Part shown: positions 1 to 9,457 of the stretch, piece by piece
How the letters are laid out: every line of letters starts with the position of its first letter
Numbering within the stretch: position 1 is the first letter of the stretch
Source of the DNA: Paenibacillus melissococcoides
GTDB lineage: Bacteria > Bacillota > Bacilli > Paenibacillales > Paenibacillaceae
Direction of reading: 5' to 3'
Assembly: GCA_944800085.1 (NCBI GenBank)
Contig: CALYLO010000001.1
Location: forward strand, 707,001-771,000
DNA: 64,000 bases
Position numbers and translations under genes: made by a program
Notes under the pieces: model-generated
The model's database searches: none
Seen by the model: the letters and a program-made list of their open reading frames with translations, nothing else
Told to the model about the DNA's origin: nothing

Positions 1-1437
1 ATGGAGGATACGGGGGAGCCTCCTCATGTCATCGTCTTGGCCGCGGAGGGCTGGAATGTCGGCGTTATCGGCATCGTCGCTTCCAAAATCCTCGAAAAAT
101 ATTACCGCCCGACCTTCGTGCTCGGAATCGACGGCGAGACGGGATTATGCAAGGGCTCGGCCCGTTCGATCCCGGGCTTCGATCTGTACGAGGCGATGCA
201 GTCGTGCGGCGAGCTGTTCGAGCATTATGGCGGACATCAGGCCGCGGCAGGCATGACGATTCAGGCGGACAAGCTCGCGGAGCTTGAGCGGCGCTTCCAA
301 GAGATTGCTGAGGGAATACTGACAGAGGAGCACTTCGTTCCTTGCGTCGAAGTGGACGCGGAATGCGGCTTGCATGAGATTCCGCTGGAAGTGATAGACC
401 AGCTGGAGCAATTGGCCCCGTTCGGCATGGGCAATCCGAGCCCCCGGGTCGTCATCCGCAACGCGCGGGTGCGCGAGATCCGGACGATGGGCAAGGAAGG
501 CCAACATTTGAAGTTGATGTTGAGCCAAGACCGTGCTACATTGGATGCGGTAGCTTTTCACCGGGGAAGCTTGGCCCGAAGGATTGCGAGTGACGTGAAG
601 GCGGATGTGCTGGGCGAGCTGTCCGTCAATGAATGGAACGGCCGGCGCAGGCCGCAGCTGTTCATGCAGGATATCCGCATCCAGGAACGGCAGTTGTTCG
701 ATTTGCGGGGGATCCCGGATGCTTGGGAGACCGCCGTGCAGCTGGCGCGCATATTGGATCAGGACGGAGACGGCGCAAGCGTGCTCGTCACGACCCGTGA
801 GCAGGCGGGCGTGCATGCCGCGGAAACCTTCGCGTGGCTGTACAGCGACGAGGAGGACGGACCGGTCGTCGTTCCGGGCGCGTGGCGGGGAGACGAGCCG
901 TTCATCGCCGCGATGTCGGAGCGCGTTCGCGAGATGGTGCTGTTCGGGATGCCGCCCTCGGAGCAGGATATGAGGCGGTTAACCCGCCAGCTTCGCCATA
1001 TGGAACGGCTGCATGTCGTGCTGCCCCGCGAACCGATCGGAGGACGGCTTCATATGCCGACCCGCGATCGAATCAAGCGGGCTTATGCGGAATTGAGACG
1101 GGTACATACATGGACCAATGAACCCGAGCCGATGCGGTCGCTGGCCAAGCGCGTCAATCTGTCCCTGCGGGAATTCATGCTGCTGCTCGATATGTTCAAG
1201 GAGCTGCAATTTTTAACTTGCACTCATCATAGACATACAACGACATTCGAAATGGCGGCACAGCCGGCGAAGACCTCGTTGGAAGCTTCCCAACGTTACC
1301 GGGACTGGGCAGCCGCAGCCGCCTGGGAGCAGCGCTGGTATGATCCGGCGACAGACGCGTTCGCGGCATGGCTGTGGTCGTGCTGGGACGAAGACCGCGA
1401 TGTTTCATTACTTAGGAGGAGTTCAGATGGATTTTAA
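1..1437 (+). CDS. recJ: Single-stranded-DNA-specific exonuclease RecJ, C-terminal part (5' end outside window)
   Basis: RecJ degrades single-stranded DNA 5' to 3' in recombination and repair. The visible 478 residues begin inside the DHHA1 region: a [11 protein letters not shown] segment near residues 77-87 is the family's DHHA1 glycine motif. An OB-type nucleic-acid-binding region follows, then a long Firmicute-type C-terminal extension. B. subtilis RecJ is about 786 residues, so the DHH catalytic domain must lie upstream of base 1, and the ATG at base 1 is internal. The stop overlaps apt by 11 bp, which implies co-transcription. The assignment is secure from motif and synteny (recJ-apt-relA). 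Confidence 0.9.
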   Translation: MEDTGEPPHVIVLAAEGWNVGVIGIVASKILEKYYRPTFVLGIDGETGLCKGSARSIPGFDLYEAMQSCGELFEHYGGHQAAAGMTIQADKLAELERRFQEIAEGILTEEHFVPCVEVDAECGLHEIPLEVIDQLEQLAPFGMGNPSPRVVIRNARVREIRTMGKEGQHLKLMLSQDRATLDAVAFHRGSLARRIASDVKADVLGELSVNEWNGRRRPQLFMQDIRIQERQLFDLRGIPDAWETAVQLARILDQDGDGASVLVTTREQAGVHAAETFAWLYSDEEDGPVVVPGAWRGDEPFIAAMSERVREMVLFGMPPSEQDMRRLTRQLRHMERLHVVLPREPIGGRLHMPTRDRIKRAYAELRRVHTWTNEPEPMRSLAKRVNLSLREFMLLLDMFKELQFLTCTHHRHTTTFEMAAQPAKTSLEASQRYRDWAAAAAWEQRWYDPATDAFAAWLWSCWDEDRDVSLLRRSSDGF

Positions 1438-1942
1438 ATCGTATATTCGGGTCATTCCCGATTTTCCTCAGCCGGGAATCAGCTTCAAAGATATTACGAC
1501 CTTGCTGAAGGACGGCTCGGCTTATCAAGCCGCAATCGCCGCCATGAAGCAGATGGTCGAGGATAAGCAGATTGATCTGATTGCCGGTCCGGAGGCGCGC
1601 GGCTTCGTCGTGGGCGCTCCGCTCGCCTTGGCGATCGGGGCCGGATTCGTTCCGATTCGCAAGAGCGGCAAGCTGCCGGGCGAGACGATCGAAGCGGGCT
1701 ATGCGCTGGAATACGGCAGCGACAAGCTGGCTATGCACAAGGACGCGATCAAGCCGGGGCAGAAGGTGCTGATTGCCGACGATCTGCTGGCGACCGGCGG
1801 CACGATCTCGACGGCCGTCAATCTGGTGCGCCAGCTTGGCGGAGAAGTGGTCGGGGCATTGTTCCTGATCGAGCTGAGCGACCTGAACGGACGCGGCAAG
1901 CTGCCGGATATTGACGTGCGTTCCCTGGTGACTTACGAATAG
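1427..1942 (+). CDS. apt: Adenine phosphoribosyltransferase
   Basis: The enzyme converts adenine and PRPP to AMP in cytoplasmic purine salvage. The product has 171 residues, the normal family length, and carries the type I PRTase PRPP loop [12 protein letters not shown] around residues 118-129. The N-terminus ([17 protein letters not shown]) is typical of Apt. The ATG at 1427 is chosen because TTAGGAGGAG lies just upstream. A longer frame from 1340 has no supporting signal and lies inside recJ. The start overlaps the recJ end, so translation is probably coupled. A strong terminator follows the stop. Confidence 0.97.
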   Translation: MDFKSYIRVIPDFPQPGISFKDITTLLKDGSAYQAAIAAMKQMVEDKQIDLIAGPEARGFVVGAPLALAIGAGFVPIRKSGKLPGETIEAGYALEYGSDKLAMHKDAIKPGQKVLIADDLLATGGTISTAVNLVRQLGGEVVGALFLIELSDLNGRGKLPDIDVRSLVTYE

Positions 1943-1952
1943 GCGAATGTCA

Positions 1953-1994
1953 AAAACCCCCTGAATCGGGCTGATGCCCGTTCCAGGGGGTTTT
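1953..1994. terminator. Bidirectional rho-independent terminator between apt and the uracil permease gene
   Basis: An AAAACCCCCTG arm (1953-1963) pairs with CAGGGGGTTTT (1984-1994), and an inner CGGGC/GCCCG stem extends it. The A/T-rich ends give a U-tract on either strand, as expected between convergent genes. Confidence 0.9.
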
Positions 1995-2003
1995 CTGCAT
2001 GCA

Positions 2004-3272
2004 TCAGGCTTGCTCGTTAGACCAGCCCAGCTTGTCAATGATGATGAAGAACAGATTGAGCACGATGCCGAGCACCGTGGCCAGCGCCATGCCCTTCAGC
2101 TCGACAGCGCCCAGCTTCAAAGTGGCGCCGCTGATGCCGATGACGACGATAAGTGTCGTCAGCAGCAGATTTTTCGGCTTGCCGTAATCGACCTTGGCAT
2201 CGACGAGCACCCGCAGTCCGGATGCCGCGATAACCCCGAACAGCAGCAGGGATACGCCGCCCATGACGGGAACCGGGATGTTGGCGATGAGGGCCGAGAC
2301 TTTGCCGAAGAAGGACATGATGATGGCAATGACCGCCGCGCCGCCGATGACATATACAGAATAGACGCGGGTAAGCGCCATGACGCCGATGTTCTCTCCG
2401 TATGTGGTGTTCGGCGTGGAGCCGAAGAAGCCGGAGAAGACAGTCGAGAGCCCGTTGCCGAGCAGGGAGCGGTGAAGCCCCGGATTTTTCGACAGATCGT
2501 TGCCTACAATATTGCTGGTTACCATCAAATGGCCGATATGCTCAACGACGACGACCAGTGCCGCAGGCACGATAATCGCGATCGCCGTCCAGTTGAATTC
2601 AGGGAATGTGAACGTCGGCACTTTGAACAGCGCGGCCTCCCGCACCGGATCCATGCTGACGACGCCCATGAAGTAAGCGACGACGTAGCCGGTAATGATT
2701 CCGATAAGAACGGGAATGATTTTGAAGAAACCGCGGAAGAGCACGTTGCCGAGGACGGTCACTCCGAGCGTGACGCAGGCGAGCGTAATGGCCGTCGTAT
2801 CGAGCGCGGCATCCGGAGCGGACGGAATGAACCCCGACATCCCGGCAGCGACCGGAACAAGCTCGAGGCCGATGACCGCGACGATGGCTCCCATGGCGGC
2901 CGGCGGGAAGAGCACGTCCAGCCAGCGAGTGCCGACCCACTTCACGATAAGCGCAACGGCGACGAAGATGAGTCCGCAGACGATAAAGCCGGACAGCGCC
3001 TGGGCATAGCTGCCGCCATTGCCGGTGAGAACGACCGTAACCGGAGAAATAAACGCAAAGCTCGAACCGAGAAAGGCAGGGATCAGCCCCCGGCACAGCA
3101 CAAGATAGAAGATGGTGCCCAATCCGTTCATGAGCAGTACGATGCCCGGATCGACGTGGAACAGGTTCGGCACCAGCACGTTCGATCCGAACATGGCGAA
3201 CATATGTTGGATGCTTAGCAGCAGACCGGGCCCGAAAGCCGGTTTTTCCTGCACTTGAATTTCGCGTTGCAA
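2004..3272 (-). CDS. uraA: Uracil:proton symporter (NCS2 family)
   Basis: This is an integral membrane nucleobase permease of 422 residues, the UraA/PyrP length, with about 14 hydrophobic segments. UraA-specific stretches are clear: LGSSFAFISPV near residue 68, VLFPPAAMGAIVAVIGLEL near 120, and GFFGSTPNTTYGENIGVMA near 275. This last part holds the substrate-binding region in E. coli UraA. It imports uracil for pyrimidine salvage. The gene sits between apt and relA, a position where B. subtilis has no permease. It is convergent with apt and divergent from relA. No riboswitch or PyrR-type leader was recognised upstream. Confidence 0.93.
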   Translation of the reverse strand: MQREIQVQEKPAFGPGLLLSIQHMFAMFGSNVLVPNLFHVDPGIVLLMNGLGTIFYLVLCRGLIPAFLGSSFAFISPVTVVLTGNGGSYAQALSGFIVCGLIFVAVALIVKWVGTRWLDVLFPPAAMGAIVAVIGLELVPVAAGMSGFIPSAPDAALDTTAITLACVTLGVTVLGNVLFRGFFKIIPVLIGIITGYVVAYFMGVVSMDPVREAALFKVPTFTFPEFNWTAIAIIVPAALVVVVEHIGHLMVTSNIVGNDLSKNPGLHRSLLGNGLSTVFSGFFGSTPNTTYGENIGVMALTRVYSVYVIGGAAVIAIIMSFFGKVSALIANIPVPVMGGVSLLLFGVIAASGLRVLVDAKVDYGKPKNLLLTTLIVVIGISGATLKLGAVELKGMALATVLGIVLNLFFIIIDKLGWSNEQA

Positions 3273-3486
3273 GTCGAATGCACTCCTTTAATATGAAATT
3301 GTCGTGTTCCGTTACTGGATAGTATCCCTTAGACCCAACTATATAATTTACATGCTATTCGGTCTAATTTTCAACAACATTTTTGTGATGGGGCTTTAAA
3401 ATGGCGGAAGATTCGTGTTATTTCGAATGAAAAACCTAATTTTCGACAAAAAAGACAAGGCTGATCGTGAAAGCCCAGGGAGACCA

Positions 3487-3516
3487 TTGACGGGAGACAC
3501 CGAATAAAGGCATAAT
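3487..3516 (+). promoter_or_regulatory. Predicted sigma-A promoter of relA
   Basis: TTGACG (3487-3492) and CATAAT (3511-3516) are separated by 18 bp, about 70 bp ahead of the relA start. The rest of the 313-bp divergent gap (3273-3585) is AT-rich and presumably holds the permease promoter. Nothing else recognisable was seen there. Confidence 0.55.
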
Positions 3517-3585
3517 TAAAGGATATAAATCTGTAGTCTGGGAGATTATGATCCCCGGCAGAAGAAAGGAACCGAAACGACTCCA

Positions 3586-5763
3586 ATGGGCATCGAGCAT
3601 TTATTAGAGAAGGCCTCGGCGTACATGAAAGAATCGGATCTGGATCGCGTCCGCGAAGCCTATCTGTTCGCGGAGCAGGCTCATTCGGGGCAGGTCCGGA
3701 AATCCGGCGAACCCTATATATTGCACCCTCTGGCTGTGGCCGACATCGTGGTGGGCATGCAGATGGATCCGACTTCCGTCGTAGCGGCGCTGCTGCATGA
3801 TGTCGTGGAGGACACGTCCGTCTCCCTGGAGGAAGTGCGCACCAAATTCGGCAACACATGCGCGATGCTGGTCGATGGATTAACGAAGCTCGAGCGGATT
3901 CAGTTCCGGTCCAAGGAAGAGCAGCAGAACGAGAATTACCGGAAAATGTTCGTGGCCATGGCCAATGATATCCGCGTTATCGTCATCAAGCTGGCCGACC
4001 GGCTTCACAATATGCGGACGCTGAAGTACCAATCGGAAGAGAGTCAACGGCGGATCGCCTACGAGACATTGGAAATCTTCTGTCCCATCGCTCACCGGCT
4101 CGGAATCTCGGCCATCAAGTGGGAGATGGAGGACATTGCGCTTCGCTATTTGAATCCGCAGCAGTATTACCGCATCGCCAACCTCATGCACAAGAAGCGC
4201 GCCGAACGGGAGCAGTACATTGCCGACGTCATCGCGCGCATTCAGGAGAAGCTGGAGGAGATGGGCATCACCGCCGATCTGTCCGGCCGACCGAAGCACA
4301 TATACAGCGTCTATAAAAAAATGACGGCCAAGAGCAAGCAGTTCAATGAAATTTACGATCTGCTGGCGATTCGCATCATCGTCGACAATATCAAAGACTG
4401 CTATGCCACCCTCGGCATTATCCACACGCTCTGGAAGCCGATGCCGGGCCGGTTCAAGGACTACATTGCGATGCCGAAGACGAATATGTACCAGTCGCTC
4501 CATACGACCGTCATCGGTCCGACGGGGGAACCGACCGAGGTGCAGATTCGGACCTGGGAGATGCACCGCACGGCCGAGTACGGGATTGCGGCCCACTGGG
4601 CGTACAAAGAGGGCGGAACCAATTCGGGCAGCTTCGAAGAGAAGATGACGTTCCTGCGCGAAATTCTCGATTTGCAGCAGGAGACGAACGACGCTCAAGA
4701 ATTCGTCGAATCGCTCAAAATGGATTTTTTCTCGGATTTGGTGTTTGTATTCACGCCCAAAGGAGAAGTCATCGAGCTTCCGGCCGGCTCCGTGCCGCTT
4801 GATTTTGCTTACCGCATCCATACGGAGGTCGGGAACCGGACGATCGGGGCGAAGGTGAACGGCCGCATCGTGCCGCTCGATCATCAACTGAAGACCGGCG
4901 ATATCGTCGAGATTTTGACGTCGAAGCATTCTTACGGGCCAAGCGCGGACTGGGTCAAAATCGCGCAGTCTTCGCATGCGCGCTCCAAGATCAAGCAGTG
5001 GTTCAAAAAAGAGAAGCGCGAAGAGAACGTGCAAAAGGGACGCGAAGGGATCGAACGGGAATTGAAGCGGCTGGGGCTGGAGCCGTCGGCCTGGATGACC
5101 GACGACAAGCTGCTTGAGGTCGCCAAGAAATTCACCTTCAACGATATCGAGGACATGATGTCCGCCATCGGCTTCGGCGGCATTACCGCCTCCCAGATCG
5201 TGACCCGCTTGACGGAAAAGCTGCGCAAGGAAACGGAAGAGGCCAATCAGATCGAATTGACTCACGAGGTCAAGGAAGTCAAGAAGGAGCCGGAGCGCAA
5301 AGCCCGTCCCGCCCATGGCGTCAGAGTGGAAGGCATCGACAATCTGCTCGTTCGCTTCGCCCGCTGCTGCAATCCGGTGCCTGGCGACGAGATTGTCGGA
5401 TATGTCACCCGCGGACGGGGCGTCTCGATTCACCGGGCCGACTGCCTGAACATCCCGACGACGATCGACGGCGAAGAGGCGGAACGGATTATCGATGTGC
5501 AGTGGGGCGATTCCTCCGAGGCGAATTACAGCGTCGACATCGAGATTACCGGCATGGATCGGAGAGGCTTTCTCAACGAGGTGCTGCAGGCCGTCTCCGA
5601 GAGCAAGACGAATATCGCCGCTGTCTCGGGCCGTTCGGATCGCAACCGGCTGGCGATGATTCATATGACGATTCTTATCCGCAATACCGACCATCTCCAT
5701 TCGGTGGTCGAGAAGATTAAGCGTGTCAAGGACGTGTATACGGTGCAGCGGATCATGCAATGA
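3586..5763 (+). CDS. relA: Bifunctional (p)ppGpp synthetase/hydrolase (RSH)
   Basis: This is the stringent-response enzyme that makes and degrades (p)ppGpp. The 725 residues show the full long-RSH order: an HD hydrolase domain (HDVVEDT at residues 71-77), a synthetase domain around 240-350 with RFKDYIAMPKTNMYQSLHTT, a TGS domain near 390-450, and a C-terminal ACT domain near 650-725. The intact HD motif and the RxKD charge motif in the synthetase are those of bifunctional Firmicute Rel rather than synthetase-only RelA. The ATG at 3586 follows GAAAGGA at a slightly long distance. dtd follows 64 bp downstream, as in B. subtilis. Confidence 0.97.
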   Translation: MGIEHLLEKASAYMKESDLDRVREAYLFAEQAHSGQVRKSGEPYILHPLAVADIVVGMQMDPTSVVAALLHDVVEDTSVSLEEVRTKFGNTCAMLVDGLTKLERIQFRSKEEQQNENYRKMFVAMANDIRVIVIKLADRLHNMRTLKYQSEESQRRIAYETLEIFCPIAHRLGISAIKWEMEDIALRYLNPQQYYRIANLMHKKRAEREQYIADVIARIQEKLEEMGITADLSGRPKHIYSVYKKMTAKSKQFNEIYDLLAIRIIVDNIKDCYATLGIIHTLWKPMPGRFKDYIAMPKTNMYQSLHTTVIGPTGEPTEVQIRTWEMHRTAEYGIAAHWAYKEGGTNSGSFEEKMTFLREILDLQQETNDAQEFVESLKMDFFSDLVFVFTPKGEVIELPAGSVPLDFAYRIHTEVGNRTIGAKVNGRIVPLDHQLKTGDIVEILTSKHSYGPSADWVKIAQSSHARSKIKQWFKKEKREENVQKGREGIERELKRLGLEPSAWMTDDKLLEVAKKFTFNDIEDMMSAIGFGGITASQIVTRLTEKLRKETEEANQIELTHEVKEVKKEPERKARPAHGVRVEGIDNLLVRFARCCNPVPGDEIVGYVTRGRGVSIHRADCLNIPTTIDGEEAERIIDVQWGDSSEANYSVDIEITGMDRRGFLNEVLQAVSESKTNIAAVSGRSDRNRLAMIHMTILIRNTDHLHSVVEKIKRVKDVYTVQRIMQ

Positions 5764-5827
5764 GCTCGCTGCACTTTTTTGGCATGTTAAGAGGTAGTTC
5801 AACTGCAGGAAGGGATGATAAGTTAGC

Positions 5828-6271
5828 ATGCGAATCGTGGTTCAGCGGTGCAAGGAAGCCGCGGTAACGGTTGAGGGAGAGACGGTCGGGAGCATCGGCC
5901 AGGGCTTGATGCTGCTCGTCGGCGTGACCCATGAGGATACGGAGCAGGACGTAATCTGGGCGGCCGACAAAATTGCCGGGCTGCGGATCTTCGAGGATGA
6001 ATCCGAAAAGATGAATCTGTCGGTCCAGGATATCGGCGGCGCGATCTTGTCCGTCTCGCAGTTCACCCTCTACGGCGACTGCCGCAAAGGGCGGCGTCCC
6101 AACTTCATGGCTGCCGCGCGGCCCGAACAGGCGGAGCGGCTCTACGACAGCTTCAATGAGCGGCTGCGCGGGCTGGGGCTCGCCGTGGAGACCGGCCGCT
6201 TCGGAGCGATGATGGATGTGCGGCTCGTGAACTGGGGGCCGGTCACGCTCATCGTGGACAGCCGGGAGTAG
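5828..6271 (+). CDS. dtd: D-aminoacyl-tRNA deacylase
   Basis: Dtd removes D-amino acids (and glycine) mischarged on tRNA. The length of 147 residues is standard. The catalytic SQFTLYGD segment lies near residues 78-85, and the C-terminal cross-subunit motif reads NWGPVT near 137-142. In the homologues I know this is NDGPVT, so the Asp-to-Trp change next to the Gly-cisPro pair is unusual. A ribosome site (AAGGGATGATAAG) precedes the ATG. The gene lies just downstream of relA and is probably co-transcribed. Confidence 0.93.
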   Translation: MRIVVQRCKEAAVTVEGETVGSIGQGLMLLVGVTHEDTEQDVIWAADKIAGLRIFEDESEKMNLSVQDIGGAILSVSQFTLYGDCRKGRRPNFMAAARPEQAERLYDSFNERLRGLGLAVETGRFGAMMDVRLVNWGPVTLIVDSRE

Positions 6272-6449
6272 TCTCGCGCCGGACAAGCCTGGTCCCGCCA
6301 GCTTGAGGAGAAGGCGGCGTGGAAGCGCGGAATAATTGATCGCGGGCGCGGCCCATACTAGGGAGGAACCCTGCGCGTGCTGCCCTGCCCGGCCGGATGC
6401 TTCGCATGGCGTCCGGACCGGACGGCAGCTAGCGGAAAGGAGCCGTATC

Positions 6450-6593
6450 GTGCGACAATCTTTGCAGCAGCTCGCGATCCAGTACAGCACCTGGGCAGCC
6501 GTTCAATCCGTCAAGGAAGCGGCTGCGCTCATGCGGGAGGAGCAGGCCGAGCAGGACGCCCTTCGCCGCCAAGGTGCCCATGTAAAGCGATAG
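6450..6593 (+). CDS. Small hypothetical protein (47 aa)
   Basis: A GTG start at 6450 follows AAAGGAG by 7 bp and opens a 47-codon frame. The predicted peptide is helical, polar and charged, with a Glu/Gln-rich middle (MREEQAEQD) and a basic end (HVKR), and no membrane segment. A longer in-frame reading from 6336 has no ribosome site. A GC-rich hairpin follows 14 bp after the stop, which supports a real short transcription unit. No family was recognised. Confidence 0.5.
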   Translation: MRQSLQQLAIQYSTWAAVQSVKEAAALMREEQAEQDALRRQGAHVKR

Positions 6594-6606
6594 CCGCGGT
6601 CCTTCG

Positions 6607-6650
6607 ATGCCCGGTCTTCTTCCATCAGGAAGGGGCCGGGCATTGCTGTC
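6607..6650 (+). terminator. Probable terminator after the 47-aa gene
   Basis: ATGCCCGG (6607-6614) pairs with CCGGGCAT (6636-6643), followed by a modest T-rich stretch (TTGCTGTCTGTTT). Confidence 0.5.
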
Positions 6651-6796
6651 TGTTTCGCCGGCTCGGGCGCAGGGGTATAAAGTCGTACGGAAGGACTTCC
6701 GCAAGCAATCCGCCTTCTCGTCTTGTGGCGCATTATCGCGCCGGATGAGCAGAGGGTGACAAAATACGATTCCAGAAGACGGCGAGGTGACGGAAG

Positions 6797-7228
6797 ATGA
6801 AACGAATTCAGGCATACACGCGGACGGAGGACGATGCCGAGACGATGCGCACACGGCTTACCGCGGCCGGCGCGGCAAATATCGAGGTCGGGGAACTGGG
6901 CGGCCCGTTCGTCAGCAAGCAGATGCTGTTCGCACCGTTCATAACCGGCAATGCGAATGGGTCCGCTTATAACGGCGGCATCTCCGCCGTAGGTCCGGGC
7001 GGCCTCGTGACGACCCGCGACGACGGGCAGGAGGCGCTCACGACGACCCCCGCCACCGAGTTGACCGATAACGAAGGAGGAGCCGATACTGCATCCTCCG
7101 AACGGAGGGAGCCCCCGGACGGGCTGCGCTATGTCGTTACCGCCACGGTGGAGGAAGGGGACTATGATGCTATTGTCCGGCTCATCCGCGAGAACAACGG
7201 ATATTTCGAGCCGGGAGAAGAGGGCTAA
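6797..7228 (+). CDS. Hypothetical protein (143 aa) with duplicated alpha/beta ends and a low-complexity centre
   Basis: The frame starts at an ATG preceded by GAGGTGACGG. Residues 1-35 and about 108-138 each have a beta-alpha pattern: a short strand, then an acidic helix ending in a variable loop. They are joined by a Gly/Thr/Glu-rich linker with no predicted structure. The layout resembles small two-lobed stress-type proteins, but no catalytic motif or named domain was recognised. There is no signal peptide, so it is probably cytoplasmic. It forms its own transcription unit, closed by the 7274 terminator. Confidence 0.65.
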   Translation: MKRIQAYTRTEDDAETMRTRLTAAGAANIEVGELGGPFVSKQMLFAPFITGNANGSAYNGGISAVGPGGLVTTRDDGQEALTTTPATELTDNEGGADTASSERREPPDGLRYVVTATVEEGDYDAIVRLIRENNGYFEPGEEG

Positions 7229-7273
7229 TCTCTTCCCTTTATTTCGGAAAGTCAATATGATAGGATAAGGACT

Positions 7274-7300
7274 GGCGCCCGCATGGATGGGCGCCTTTTT
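7274..7300 (+). terminator. Rho-independent terminator before hemZ
   Basis: GGCGCCC (7274-7280) pairs with GGGCGCC (7289-7295), followed by TTTTT. Confidence 0.85.
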
Positions 7301-7347
7301 GGGACGAAGAGCCAACTTGGGCCGTATGAGGGGGAGCTTGCAGGAAA

Positions 7348-8916
7348 ATGCGCATTACAGTAATCGCCAATGAAGCGGCGTTTGAACGTTCGCTTATTCA
7401 TATTGTTCAATTGTTCATCGAGCAGCCGGAGGTCACGTATCAGGTCAGCCTCCAGCCGGAGGGCGAGCGGGCGGAGGAAGCCGAGGCGGTCATCCGTCTC
7501 GCGCAGACCGAGCCGGAGGGCGGGCTCGCGCCCGAATCGTTCCCGCTCGCGGCAGCGGGGCGGGTTCGCGTCCGCGCTTCGCTGGAGCGGAAGGACGGCT
7601 CTCCCCTGGAATCCGTCAATGAACGTCCAGTGCCTGCGGAAGCGACCTATGAGCAGTACCGCAAGCAGGTGAAGAATGCATTCTCCCATGCGCTGCTCCA
7701 GGTGCTGACCGCATGGACCGGCATCGAGCAGCCGTGGGGCATTCTGACCGGCGTCCGCCCGACGAAGCTGATGCATGATGCGCGGCGGCGCGGGCTGTCG
7801 CAGGACGAAGCGAAGAAGATGCTTCGCGAGGAATATTTGATAACGGACAGCAAGATCGCGCTGATGGAACAGATTGTGGAACGCCAGTTGACGGCGCTGC
7901 CCGATTTGGATCAGCTTCAGCGCCAGTTAAGTATTTATATCGGAATCCCGTTCTGTCCGACCAAATGCGCCTATTGCACGTTCCCGGCGTACGACATCAA
8001 CGGGCGTCAAGGCTCCGTCGACTCGTTCCTTGGCGGGCTTCACTATGAAATGCGCGAGATCGGACGCTTCCTGAAGGAGCGGAATATTCCGATCACGACG
8101 ATATACTATGGGGGCGGAACCCCGACCAGCATCACGGCGGAAGAGATGGACATGCTGTATGAGGAAATGATGACCTCCTTCCCGAATGTGGAGCAGGTGC
8201 GGGAAATTACCGTCGAGGCGGGACGCCCGGATACGATCACGCCGGAGAAGCTGGAGGTGCTGCGCAAGTGGAATATCGACCGCATCAGCATCAATCCGCA
8301 GTCTTACATTCAGGAGACGCTTAATATTATCGGCCGCCATCACAGCGTGGAAGAGACCGTGGAGAAATACAAGCTGGCGCGCGAGCTCGGCATGAAGAAT
8401 ATCAATATGGATCTCATTATCGGACTGCCGGGAGAAGGGACGGCCGAGTTCGCCCATACGCTGCGGGAGACGGAACGGCTCATGCCGGAATCGGTGACGG
8501 TTCATACGCTGTCGTTCAAGCGCGCCTCCGAGATGACCCGCCACCGCGGCGAGGAGAAATTCAAGGTGGCCGACCGGGAAGAGGTCGAGCGGATGATGAC
8601 GATGGCGGCGGAATGGACGGGGGCGCACGGCTATGTTCCGTATTATTTGTACCGTCAGAAAAATATCCTCGGCAACCTGGAAAATGTCGGCTATGCGCTG
8701 CCGGGCACCGAGAGTCTGTACAATATCCTCATTATCGAAGAAATTCAATCGATTCTGGGATTGGGCTGCGGCGCATCCTCCAAATGGGTGCATCCGCAAA
8801 CCGGAGCGATTACGCGCTTCGCCAACCCGAAGGAACCGAAAGTATACAATGACAATTATGTCGAAGTAACGCGCAAAAAAATAGAAATGATGAAGGAATT
8901 GTTCAAAGAAGCCTAA
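7348..8916 (+). CDS. hemZ: Oxygen-independent coproporphyrinogen III oxidase-like radical SAM protein HemZ
   Basis: This is a radical SAM enzyme of the HemN/HemZ family, involved in anaerobic haem biosynthesis in Bacillales. The CxxxCxxC cluster motif is C203-PTK-C207-AY-C210, and the typical GGGTPTS motif follows near residue 255. The 522 residues fit HemZ (about 500 in B. subtilis), which has an N-terminal extension of about 170 residues absent from HemN. The extension here includes the WGILTGVRPTK segment typical of HemZ. The ATG at 7348 follows GGGGGAGCTTGCAGGAA. The gene is monocistronic and ends at the 9028 hairpin. Confidence 0.9.
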   Translation: MRITVIANEAAFERSLIHIVQLFIEQPEVTYQVSLQPEGERAEEAEAVIRLAQTEPEGGLAPESFPLAAAGRVRVRASLERKDGSPLESVNERPVPAEATYEQYRKQVKNAFSHALLQVLTAWTGIEQPWGILTGVRPTKLMHDARRRGLSQDEAKKMLREEYLITDSKIALMEQIVERQLTALPDLDQLQRQLSIYIGIPFCPTKCAYCTFPAYDINGRQGSVDSFLGGLHYEMREIGRFLKERNIPITTIYYGGGTPTSITAEEMDMLYEEMMTSFPNVEQVREITVEAGRPDTITPEKLEVLRKWNIDRISINPQSYIQETLNIIGRHHSVEETVEKYKLARELGMKNINMDLIIGLPGEGTAEFAHTLRETERLMPESVTVHTLSFKRASEMTRHRGEEKFKVADREEVERMMTMAAEWTGAHGYVPYYLYRQKNILGNLENVGYALPGTESLYNILIIEEIQSILGLGCGASSKWVHPQTGAITRFANPKEPKVYNDNYVEVTRKKIEMMKELFKEA

Positions 8917-9027
8917 AGGAAACGCTTGCTTTTTTGTAATCTGTTTGTAATCTTTGCTTCATGTTCCTTTAATATTTGCGCCCTATACTGAATGCATGAC
9001 CCCCTTTTTAATATATTCTTTTGCTGG

Positions 9028-9053
9028 ACCTACATCTGATGTAGGTTTTTTTT
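9028..9053 (+). terminator. Rho-independent terminator downstream of hemZ
   Basis: ACCTACAT (9028-9035) and ATGTAGGT (9039-9046) flank a 3-base loop and are followed by seven or more T residues. Confidence 0.85.
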
Positions 9054-9054
9054 C

Positions 9055-9083
9055 TTGACTTTAGCGTGTTACATCCTTACAAT
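9055..9083 (+). promoter_or_regulatory. Sigma-A promoter of the hisS-aspS operon
   Basis: TTGACT (9055-9060) and TACAAT (9078-9083) have an ideal 17-bp spacer. The promoter lies immediately upstream of the T-box leader. Confidence 0.8.
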
Positions 9084-9094
9084 GTTCATTATAT

Positions 9095-9425
9095 TTGACA
9101 TACCAACCGATTCAATGACGGGAACAAGTAACCCGCCCCACATGCGCAGAGAGAGGTTCCTTGGCTGGAAGAACCTTGATGATGGACGGGCGAAGGACAT
9201 CCCCGAGAACCGGCGGCGAACTCCATTCGGAACGGAATGGATGGGTAGCCGTTCGGCGCCTGGCGTGCGTTATACGTAAATGAAGCGCGGGAAGCGATCC
9301 GGAAGGCTGAAGTGCCGGCGAGGGAGAGCGGACAGCGGAATGTGGGTGGCACCACGGGTGATTGGAATCGACAACCAACTCTCGTCCCTTAGCAAATGTT
9401 ACATTTGCAGGGCGGGAGTTTTTTT
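9095..9425 (+). promoter_or_regulatory. T-box leader of hisS-aspS with an Asp-type specifier (GAC) overlapping a His codon (CAU)
   Basis: T-box RNAs read through a terminator when uncharged tRNA binds. The conserved T-box sequence GGGTGGCACCACGG lies at about 9344-9357. It is followed by a terminator whose AACTCTCGTCCC arm (9377-9388) pairs with GGGCGGGAGTT (9410-9420), then a T-run. The Stem I landmarks AGAGAGG and GAA are visible. In the alaS leader of this same window the specifier lies in GAA-N-XXX-A. By the same spacing the specifier here is GAC (9196-9198, Asp), and the next two bases create CAU (9198-9200, His). The leader would sense tRNA-Asp, possibly also tRNA-His, matching the two genes it controls. 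Confidence 0.9.
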
Positions 9426-9457
9426 ATTTTCAGGAAGCAGGCAGGAGGAGGAAGAAC

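Noticed and set aside
1974..3218. Plus-strand frame of 414 codons opposite the uracil permease gene
   Set aside because: The product is an Asp/Arg/His-rich artefact. The minus-strand permease has clear family motifs.
3880..5829. Long minus-strand open frame opposite relA
   Set aside because: It is a shadow of relA codon bias. There is no motif or start signal, while relA is fully supported.
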